64,000 nucleotides of DNA from JAICYJ01 sp038212095. Lineage in GTDB: Bacteria; Actinomycetota; Thermoleophilia; Gaiellales; JAICJC01. The stretch spans positions 15,167 through 79,166 of the forward strand of contig JBBQUW010000010.1 of assembly GCA_038212095.1 (NCBI GenBank), written 5' to 3'. The notes below the pieces were generated by a model. That model saw nothing but the letters and a program-made list of their open reading frames with translations, made no database searches and had not been told where the DNA came from. The translations under genes and the position numbers were made by a program. Positions 54,109-64,000 of this stretch are shown here, piece after piece (the first letter of the stretch is position 1; each line of letters begins with the position of its first letter).

Positions 54109-54417
54109 TCAACGGGCGGCCAGTGAGTCGCCCGGCGTCGGCTCGCCGGCCTGCTCAGGGCCGGCCAAGCATCCCTGCCTGCGGTCGCGCAGCCAAACCT
54201 CGACGGATGCCTCGTCCCAGAGCGTGCGACCGCGGAAATAGCCGGCCGGAGCCGGGAATCCAGGCGTCTCGATCACGCCGCTAAAGTCGCTTCGGCACAT
54301 CGACATCCGCTCGGCCAGTTGCTGGCGGTCGACTAAGCGGGCGAGCGGGGCCGCGCCATGCCGCTCCGAACCGATCCCTGAGCCGGCGGCTTGGTAGCGA
54401 TTCGGCACGTAGTCCAT
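54109..54417 (-). CDS. AlpA/excisionase-like DNA-binding protein
   Basis: 102 residues from ATG 54417. The middle resembles the MerR-like winged helix of AlpA/Xis proteins: LARLVDRQQLAERMSMCRSD, FPAPAGYFRGRTLWDEASVE and VWLRDRR. Such proteins regulate or direct integrated elements, but no integrase, att site or phage gene is nearby, so it may be a domesticated or orphan regulator. A good promoter precedes it. Confidence 0.6.
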   Translation of the reverse strand: MDYVPNRYQAAGSGIGSERHGAAPLARLVDRQQLAERMSMCRSDFSGVIETPGFPAPAGYFRGRTLWDEASVEVWLRDRRQGCLAGPEQAGEPTPGDSLAAR

Positions 54418-54444
54418 CCGTCAAACTCCCGCCCGTGGACTCTG

Positions 54445-54473
54445 AGAATGCCACCGGCGGGTGTAGTTGTCAA
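54445..54473 (-). promoter_or_regulatory. Promoter of the AlpA-like gene
   Basis: Minus-strand TTGACA (54473-54468, consensus), 17-bp spacer, CATTCT (54450-54445). Start predicted near 54438, about 20 nt before the ATG; GGGAG lies between. Confidence 0.6.
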
Positions 54474-54595
54474 CTTGAATCCTGCCGGGGCCTAGGGCGG
54501 ACTGCCGGTGATCCCGCCGCACCGTCGCCCGCGTGGATGCACCGGGCGGGCACCTGGGTGTCGGTTGAGCGCTGACGATCATCGCCTACGGCACG

Positions 54596-55903
54596 ATGCG
54601 TGCCAATAGGAAATGGCCAGGCGGCAGCCATGTACCATCGCCCCTCGTGCCCCCCACACCCTTGCGATCCCGACTGCCTTCCCTGATCGGCCCTGCCGGC
54701 GTCGGCTTCCGCCGTTTCTGGCTGGCGACGCTGATCAGCGTGCTGGGGTCGTGGATGGCGGCGATCGCGCTCTCGATCCGGATGTACGACGTTACCGGCT
54801 CGCCGGGCTGGGTGTCGGCGCTGCTGGTGGCCGAGTTCGTGCCCTCGGTGGTGATCGGCCTGCTGCTGGGAAACCGGCTGAACCGGCTTCGGGTGCGAAG
54901 CGCGCTGATCGTCTGCGATCTGGGTAGCGCCGCGATCTTCGGCCTGCTGGCGCTGACCAGCACGCCTTGGCTGGTGGTCGCTCTGGCGGGCAGCGTCGGC
55001 ATCGCGGTGGGCGTGTTCAAGCCGCTGGCCAGCTCGGCCGTGCCGATGCTGGTCTCCGACCAGCAGCTCGACTCGGCCACCGGCGCGATCGCCTCGGCCG
55101 AGGACTCGATGACCTTTCTGGGCGCCGCGCTGGGCGGCATCCTGGTCGGCACCGTGGGCGCAAACGTCGCGCTCTCGCTGAACGCCGTCTCGTTCCTGGC
55201 CTCGGCCGTGCTGATCGCGAGCTGCGCCAGGCTGTCTGGCGGCGGCGGCCCAGCCGCGCTGCCGGCTGACGAGGAGTGGCACATCCGCCGCATGGCGCGG
55301 CGGGTGGCCGGCACGCCCGTGCTGCGACAGATCGCCGTCGGCTGGACGCTCACCACGCTCGTGGTGGGCGCCGTCAACGCCGTCCAGGTGCCGCTGTTGC
55401 GCGGCACCTACCACGCCCGGCCGGGCGTCGTCGGCGTGCTGATCGGCCTGGTCGCGCTCGGACTGGTGGCCGGCAGCCTGATCGCCGGCGCACGCCGCTT
55501 GGGCCGCAGCGCATACCCGCTGGCGCTGGCCGGCATCGGGGCGGCCGCGATGATCGCCGGCGCCGCACCCCAGATCGCGCTGGCCGGCTTTGGCCTGCTG
55601 CTGCTCGGCATCTTCAACGGCGTGGCCGTGATCCTCAACCGCACCCGCGTAATCCGCGCCACCGAGCCGGGCGAGCGGGCCGGGCTGATCTCGTTCCTGA
55701 TCTCGCTCAGCATCAGCGGCCAGGCGCTGGGGACGATCGGCGGCGGACTGATTGCCAGCCTCGCCTCGCCGCGCTGGGCGCTCGTCGCATTCGGGCTGGT
55801 GGCACTTGTGCTGGCCGCGCCGATCGCGTTCACGATCGGCCCCCGCGCCGAGTGGCTGCTGCAGCCCTCGCCATGGGCCGAGCGCGACGACGGCCACCGA
55901 TAA
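54596..55903 (+). CDS. MFS transporter (EntS/MFS_3-type exporter)
   Basis: 435 residues from ATG 54596; GTG 54647 is an alternative start (the first helix begins around residue 40). Twelve helices; GFRRFWLATLISVLGSWMAA is the typical helix 1 of the MFS_3 family and LLLGNRLNRLRVRSALIVCD contains the loop 2-3 motif. Family members export siderophores or drugs. The substrate is unknown and no biosynthetic genes are adjacent. Confidence 0.88.
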   Translation: MRANRKWPGGSHVPSPLVPPTPLRSRLPSLIGPAGVGFRRFWLATLISVLGSWMAAIALSIRMYDVTGSPGWVSALLVAEFVPSVVIGLLLGNRLNRLRVRSALIVCDLGSAAIFGLLALTSTPWLVVALAGSVGIAVGVFKPLASSAVPMLVSDQQLDSATGAIASAEDSMTFLGAALGGILVGTVGANVALSLNAVSFLASAVLIASCARLSGGGGPAALPADEEWHIRRMARRVAGTPVLRQIAVGWTLTTLVVGAVNAVQVPLLRGTYHARPGVVGVLIGLVALGLVAGSLIAGARRLGRSAYPLALAGIGAAAMIAGAAPQIALAGFGLLLLGIFNGVAVILNRTRVIRATEPGERAGLISFLISLSISGQALGTIGGGLIASLASPRWALVAFGLVALVLAAPIAFTIGPRAEWLLQPSPWAERDDGHR

Positions 55904-55975
55904 CCGGTCGCTCACCGATCCCTTACGGATAGATCACGTCCGGCTTGCAACCGGCCCCTACAACGAGAGTGGGCC

Positions 55976-56896
55976 ATGGGTCACCACCACCGCCATCCGC
56001 TCCGATGGGCGCTGTGCGCACTCGCCTGCGCCACCGTCGCGGCCACGCCGCTGCTGAGCGCTGCTCCCGCCCAGGCGGCGCAGCGCTCGACCGCTCCCAG
56101 CCACGTGCTGCGGCTGGGCGACCACGGCCCGATGATCACCACGCTGCAGCGGATGCTGGGCATCACCGCGGACGGCATCTTCGGCCCCGGCACCCGCCAC
56201 GCAGTCACCGCGTTCCAGCACGCCCACGGGCTGCTGGCAGACGGCCAGGTCGGCCGACACACCTGGAACGCCCTCGCGGCGCTCGCCCACCGCCGCGCCG
56301 CGCACCGCAGGCACCACGACGGCATCCTCGAGCTGGGCGAGAAAGGCTCCGCCGTGCGCGAAGTGCAGCGGCTGCTGCACATCCGCGCCACCGGCCTGTA
56401 TGACCGCCGCACCTGGCGGGCGGTGCGCCGCTTCCAGAGCCACCACGGCCTCTTCGTGGGCGGCGCGGTGGGAGAGCACACGCTGCGCGCGCTGAAGGCC
56501 AGCGCCCACCACCACCCCACCCCCAGCGGCAGATCGCTGGGCGCGCGAGCGGCACACCTCTCACGCAGCTTCACCGGAATCCGCTACGTCTGGGGCGGCT
56601 CGCGGCCCAGCCAGGGCTTCGACTGCTCCGGCCTGGTGCAGTGGGTGTACGGCCGGCTGGGCGTCCAGCTGCCGCGCGTCACCTACCAGCAGTGGCACGC
56701 CGGCCACCGCATCCGCCACCGCGCCAACCTGCGGCCCGGCGACCTGGTGTTCTTCCACCACCTCGGCCACGTCGGCATCTTCCTCGGCCACGGCTGGTTC
56801 ATCAGCGCGCCGCGCACCGGCCAGCGCGTCCACGCCAGCCGCATGCAAGGCTGGTACCTGCGCCAGTACCAGGGCGGCGTGCGCGTACCCAGCTAG
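55976..56896 (+). CDS. NlpC/P60 endopeptidase with two peptidoglycan-binding domains
   Basis: 306 residues. Signal peptide ALCALACATVAATPLLSAAP ending AQA. Two PG_binding_1 repeats (VLRLGDHGPMITTLQRMLGI to GLLADGQVGRHTWNAL; ILELGEKGSAVREVQRLLHI to GGAVGEHTLRAL). C-terminal NlpC/P60 domain with catalytic Cys in SQGFDCSGLVQWVYG, His in LGHVGIFLGHG and third polar residue downstream. It hydrolyses wall peptide bonds outside the cell. The 72-bp leader is too short for a ydaO riboswitch, which often controls such genes. Confidence 0.92.
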   Translation: MGHHHRHPLRWALCALACATVAATPLLSAAPAQAAQRSTAPSHVLRLGDHGPMITTLQRMLGITADGIFGPGTRHAVTAFQHAHGLLADGQVGRHTWNALAALAHRRAAHRRHHDGILELGEKGSAVREVQRLLHIRATGLYDRRTWRAVRRFQSHHGLFVGGAVGEHTLRALKASAHHHPTPSGRSLGARAAHLSRSFTGIRYVWGGSRPSQGFDCSGLVQWVYGRLGVQLPRVTYQQWHAGHRIRHRANLRPGDLVFFHHLGHVGIFLGHGWFISAPRTGQRVHASRMQGWYLRQYQGGVRVPS

Positions 56897-56903
56897 GCCG
56901 CGC

Positions 56904-57251
56904 TCACAGCGTCCACGTAGCACGGCGTCCAGCGCCACCAACGGCCGCTGCTCGCTCAGGTGCGCGATGAACGTGAGCTACTGACCGCAGACGAGTACGG
57001 GCAGGGCGGGAGCCCCCTACCGGCTCGATCGTGCGCAACTGCCGGGTGGGCCGGTAGAGGTTGATGGTGACGGTGAGACTGCCGCGACGCGGCCCGGTCG
57101 ACACCACCAGCGCCCCCTGCCGTCCGCTCCTCGTGGTCTGGCTGATCGTGAAGCCGGCGCCGTTCTGGGTCGCGTACCTGTGGACACGGCCACCTGTCGG
57201 CCACCTGCTTCCATGGCCGGCGCTCGGCCGTACTCGTCGGTCGCTGCCCCG
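56904..57251 (-). pseudogene. Degenerate fragment of a secreted beta-domain protein
   Basis: No start codon, but one minus-strand frame reads GHGSRWPTGGRVHRYATQNG then AGFTISQTTRSGRQGALVVS and GSLTVTINLYRPTRQLRTIE. This resembles the small beta domain found at the ends of actinobacterial secreted proteins (W..GG...R...GA...). An adjoining frame reads SGAATDEYGRAPAM. It lies directly after the S8 protease gene on the same strand and may be a lost C-terminal extension or remnant. Confidence 0.3.
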
Positions 57252-57319
57252 CTATTGCACGTTGAACAGCGCACTACTGCCCGTCGGCGTGGGCGTGACG
57301 CCGGATCCGTCGGTGGCGG

Positions 57320-60904
<3,585 letters not shown>

Positions 60905-61000
60905 ACCGTCCTGACCCCCAACTCCGGCCACGAGGCTACAACCCGGCCGCCGTCGCGTCAACCGCCCCGGACGCCGCTCGCGTGGTACCCCGGCCCGGCG

Positions 61001-63190
61001 TCAGATCTTGGTCAGCGGCGCGTAGCCCAGCACCAGCCGCCGCTCAGAACGATCCTCGCGGAACCGTACCGTCACCGTGCCGTCGCCCGAGAGCGCCGTG
61101 ACCGTGCCCTCCCCCAGCGTGCTGTGGCTGACCTCGTCGCCCACCGAGATATCGATCCGCGGCATATCGGGCGCTCGGAACTCGCGCCGCGACGAGACGT
61201 CACGGCCGGCACCGCCGGGCGGCGCTGCCGTCCAGCCGCCCTGCTGGCGCTCCCACTCCACCCCACCCGCCGGCAGCTCGTCCAGAAACCGCGACGAGCT
61301 GTTGTAGCTGCGGGCGCCGAAGATGGTGCGGGCGCGGGCATGCGTCAACGTCAGGCTGCGCTGTGCGCGCGTCATGCCGACGTAGCACAGCCGCCGCTCC
61401 TCGCCCTCGTTGCCCTCGTCCAGCGAGCGCTGGTGCGGGAACAGCCCCTCCTCCAGGCCGATCATGAACACCACCGGAAACTCCAGGCCCTTCGCGTTGT
61501 GCAGCGTCATCAGCGTCACCCGACCGCGATCGGTGTCCATCCCGTCCTGGTCGCTGAACAGCGAGATCTCCTGCAGGAAGGCCGAGAGGCGGCTGGCGGC
61601 CTCGATCTGCTCCCCACGCTGGTCGAACTCGCGGGCCACGCCCACCAGCTCCTGCAGATTCTCCAGCCGGCCCTGCGACTCGATCGTACGCTCCGCCTCC
61701 AGCATCTCCTGGTAGCCGGTGGTGATCAGCACCCGCTCCGCCACCTCTCCCACCGCCGCCTCGGCCAGGTCCTCGCGCAGCTCATCGATCAGGTCGCGGA
61801 AGCGCACCAGGTTGCCGGACGCGGCCGCGCCCAGCGGCGAGGCCTCGACGTCCTGGATCGCCTCCCACAGCGAGACGCCCAGCGTGCGGGCGTGGCTGGA
61901 CAGGCGGTCGAGCGAGGTGGCGCCGATGCCGCGGCGGGGCTGGTTGACGATCCGCCGCAGCGAGACCTCGTCGTCGGTGTTGTCCAGCACCTGCAGGTAG
62001 GCGATCAGATCCTTCACCTCGGCCCGCTCGTAGAACTTCGGCCCGCCCACCACGCGGTACTCGATGCCCTGGCGGGTGAGCAGGTCCTCCAGCACGCGCG
62101 ACTGGGCGTTCATGCGGTAGAAGACGGCGATCTCGCTGGCCGAGGCGCCGTCGTCCAGCGCCTGCTGGATGCGGCCGGCCACGAAGCGGGCCTCGGCGTG
62201 CTCATCCTCGGCCTCCACCACCTGCACTTTGTCGCCCTCGCCCAGCTCCGACCACAGCCGCTTGGGCTTGCGGTCGCGGTTATGCTCGATCACGCCGTTG
62301 GCTGCGTCCAGGATCGTCTGCGTGGAGCGGTAGTTCTGCTCCAGCGCGATCACGCGGGCGTTGGGGAAGTCGTCCTCGAACTCGCTGATGTTGCGGATGT
62401 CGGCGCCGCGGAAGGCGTAGATCGATTGATCCTGGTCGCCCACCACGGCCAGGTTCTTGTGCTGCTCGGCCAGGATCGAGACGAGCGTGAACTGGGCGTG
62501 GTTGGTGTCCTGGTACTCGTCCACCATCACGTAGCGGAAGGCGTGCTGCCAGTGGCGGCGGGCCTCCGGCACGCGCTGCAGCAGCAGCACCGTCTTCATG
62601 ATCAGGTCGTCGAAGTCCATCGCGTTCGCCTCCGACAGCCGCCGCTCGTACAGCTCGTAGACCGAGCTGACGGACTGCTCGAAGAAGCCGCTCACCTGCT
62701 GCTCGTATAGCGCCGCGGTCAGCAGCCGGTCCTTCGCCTTGGAGATCGCGCCGTGCACCGCCCGCGGCACGAACCGCTTGGGATCCTTGCCCAGATCCTC
62801 GATGCAGCTCTTGACCAGCCGCACCTGGTCGGCCTGGTCATAGATCGTGAAGCTCGACTTGTAGCCGATCAGCTCGGCGTCGCGGCGGAGCATGCGGCCG
62901 CAGGCCGAGTGGAAGGTCATCACCCACATCCGCGAGGCCACCCTGCCGCCGACCAGCTGCTCCACCCACTCCTTCATCTCGGTCGCGGCGCGGTTGGTGA
63001 AGGTGATGGCGAGGATCTCAGAGGGCGAGGCCAGCCCCTCGCCGATCAGATGCGCGATGCGGTGGGTCAGCACCCGCGTCTTGCCCGACCCGGCGCCGGC
63101 CACCACCAGCAGCGGCCCCTCGGTGCACAGCACCGCCTCGCGCTGCTGCGGGTTGAGGGTATCCAGCGAGAGCTCCGCGCGCACCGCCAT
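61001..63190 (-). CDS. pcrA: UvrD/PcrA family ATP-dependent DNA helicase
   Basis: SF1A 3'-5' helicase for repair and replication-fork maintenance, 729 residues. Motifs in order: Q-motif LNPQQREAV, I AGAGSGKTRVLTHR, II DEYQDTNHAQF, III AVVGDQDQSIYAFRGA, IV QNYRSTQTIL, V LMTLHNAKGLEFPVVFMIG and VI CYVGMTRAQRSL. The C-terminal Tudor-like tail (DEVSHSTLGEGTVTALSGDG) typical of PcrA/UvrD1 is present. Confidence 0.95.
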   Translation of the reverse strand: MAVRAELSLDTLNPQQREAVLCTEGPLLVVAGAGSGKTRVLTHRIAHLIGEGLASPSEILAITFTNRAATEMKEWVEQLVGGRVASRMWVMTFHSACGRMLRRDAELIGYKSSFTIYDQADQVRLVKSCIEDLGKDPKRFVPRAVHGAISKAKDRLLTAALYEQQVSGFFEQSVSSVYELYERRLSEANAMDFDDLIMKTVLLLQRVPEARRHWQHAFRYVMVDEYQDTNHAQFTLVSILAEQHKNLAVVGDQDQSIYAFRGADIRNISEFEDDFPNARVIALEQNYRSTQTILDAANGVIEHNRDRKPKRLWSELGEGDKVQVVEAEDEHAEARFVAGRIQQALDDGASASEIAVFYRMNAQSRVLEDLLTRQGIEYRVVGGPKFYERAEVKDLIAYLQVLDNTDDEVSLRRIVNQPRRGIGATSLDRLSSHARTLGVSLWEAIQDVEASPLGAAASGNLVRFRDLIDELREDLAEAAVGEVAERVLITTGYQEMLEAERTIESQGRLENLQELVGVAREFDQRGEQIEAASRLSAFLQEISLFSDQDGMDTDRGRVTLMTLHNAKGLEFPVVFMIGLEEGLFPHQRSLDEGNEGEERRLCYVGMTRAQRSLTLTHARARTIFGARSYNSSSRFLDELPAGGVEWERQQGGWTAAPPGGAGRDVSSRREFRAPDMPRIDISVGDEVSHSTLGEGTVTALSGDGTVTVRFREDRSERRLVLGYAPLTKI

Positions 63191-63355
63191 CTATGCGCCC
63201 GCCCGGGCCGATGTGGCGAGGCTGCGGGTGAGGGCGGCGGCGGGCATACAGGGATTGTAGGGGAGGGGTCAGTCGCTGCCCCTTGCACGATTCGCAACCG
63301 GATGTATCCTCGCGCCAACCTCGGTGGCAACCGGCAACGACGAAGGGGGAGACCC

Positions 63356-63817
63356 ATGTCCCGCAAGATCTACGCCGTCCTGGCAACGGCGATACTGGTC
63401 GGTGTGGCTGCGGTGAGCATCGCAGCCGCGTCCACCCCGGCCATCACCAGCTCACAGACGCTGCGCCTGGTCGCACACGGTGGAACCAGCAGGTACGTCG
63501 ACAACGGCCGCACCGGCGCCAGCATCGGCGACCAGGTGATCCTGAACCAGCCGCTGTACTTCGCGAGCGACCCCAGCACCCTGGCCGGCCGCGGCCACGT
63601 GGCCGTGCTGCTGGAAGGCAACGGCATCAGCCAGGACACGGCCGACATCGTCCTGAGCGGGGGACAGATCTCCATCCAGGGATTCCAGCACCGCGACAGC
63701 ACCTTCCGGCTGGCGGTCGTCGGTGGCACCGGTCGCTACGCGAACGTGCGCGGCGAGGCGATGGTGACGCTGCGGCCGCACAACGCGTACGCGGTCACGA
63801 TCGAGCTGACGCCGTAA
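63356..63817 (+). CDS. Secreted allene-oxide-cyclase/dirigent-barrel-like protein (second copy of the family)
   Basis: 153 residues from ATG 63356 with the site GAAGGGGGAG. Signal peptide YAVLATAILVGVAAVSIAAA. Barrel motifs: GASIGDQVILNQPLYFASDP, GRGHVAVLLEGNGI and FRLAVVGGTGRYANVRGEA. The GGTG-Y/F element near the C-terminus is shared with the protein at 41152-41688. Activity unknown. Confidence 0.72.
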   Translation: MSRKIYAVLATAILVGVAAVSIAAASTPAITSSQTLRLVAHGGTSRYVDNGRTGASIGDQVILNQPLYFASDPSTLAGRGHVAVLLEGNGISQDTADIVLSGGQISIQGFQHRDSTFRLAVVGGTGRYANVRGEAMVTLRPHNAYAVTIELTP

Positions 63818-63833
63818 CGACGTCCGCGCGGGT

Positions 63834-63867
63834 GCCCTCGCCGCGACCTCACCGAGGCGGCGAGGGC
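63834..63867 (+). terminator. Hairpin after the second barrel-protein gene
   Basis: GCCCTCGCCGC and GCGGCGAGGGC form a perfect 11-bp stem with a 12-nt loop, 16 bp after the stop codon. No T-run. Nothing further is recognised up to 64000. Confidence 0.55.
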
Positions 63868-64000
63868 CCCCTACGCGGGCGAACGGCGTCAGCTCGTGGC
63901 AGCAGGTGTTCTGACGACCGGCCTAGGCTGTGGGCGCTGGGCTGCCGCGATGCCGGCAAGGCACGGGGCGCAACGCAGCTCGCCGCCGGGGCGGTACACC

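Noticed and set aside
54470..55915. 481-codon minus-strand frame opposite the MFS gene
   Set aside because: Low-complexity Gln/Arg/Ala shadow of the twelve-helix transporter.
55904..55975. ydaO riboswitch before the NlpC/P60 gene
   Set aside because: The intergenic gap is only 72 bp, too short for that fold, and lacks its core sequence.

Overview
The window is high-G+C bacterial chromosome with short intergenic gaps. The protein repertoire looks actinobacterial: ergothioneine EgtD, BKACE/Kal lysine-catabolic enzymes, STAS and J-domain proteins with extra zinc modules, a TasA/SipW-type surface operon, and many secreted beta-propellers. An uncultured soil-type member of class Thermoleophilia (Gaiellales/Solirubrobacterales) is my best guess. 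That is inference; no rRNA is present to settle it.

Layout. 1-6.4 kb (mostly minus strand): a translation block, thrS-side to pheT-side order infC-rpmI-rplT-trmH, then a phosphoesterase and a methyltransferase, then pheS-pheT (pheT runs off the left edge). An intrinsic-terminator-like attenuator lies in the infC leader. 6.6-20.8 kb: a mostly minus-strand catabolic block, comprising a phosphoribosyltransferase, kal-kce, a P1 peptidase, a GFA enzyme and one long operon (C45 acyltransferase/peptidase, creatininase, a complete dipeptide ABC importer, a frameshifted amidase), with a divergent GntR/UTRA regulator. This block separates thrS (20.8-22.7 kb) from infC, which are neighbours in many bacteria. 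22.8-26.4 kb: a histidine kinase, an ASCH protein, a PhoB-like regulator and a NUDIX hydrolase. The last two genes each carry the same structured 5' leader RNA directly downstream of matched promoters.

26.5-32.7 kb: a branched-chain amino-acid-type ABC operon (binding protein, LivH, LivM and a fused LivG-LivF) and a membrane-anchored propeller protein. 32.8-38.2 kb: a lipoprotein, a histone-deacetylase-family hydrolase, a GNAT enzyme, egtD, a J-domain/zinc protein, a STAS/zinc protein and a small membrane protein. 38.3-44 kb: secreted proteins (PQQ propeller, TolB-like propeller, allene-oxide-cyclase-barrel protein, IPT/TIG protein) and two very small genes. 44.2 kb: tRNA-Val(GAC). 44.3-53.6 kb: a surface-structure cluster (wHTH-GAF-PAS-PAS regulator diverging from tasA-like, sipW-like, a second SipW-type substrate and a TadG-like gene with an in-frame amber codon) facing a five-PAS histidine kinase split by two frameshifts. 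54-63.8 kb: an AlpA-like DNA-binding protein, an MFS exporter, an NlpC/P60 hydrolase, a large S8 protease, a UvrD/PcrA helicase and a second barrel-type secreted protein.

Four single-base deletions each break an otherwise intact gene (amidase, kinase twice, S8 protease). In every case adding one base restores a clean reading frame, so assembly indels and real decay are both possible. The strongest candidate for something undescribed is the duplicated leader RNA at 25.2 and 25.8 kb: about 84% identical without gaps, with compensatory changes in a hairpin, and starting at the predicted transcription start of both mRNAs.
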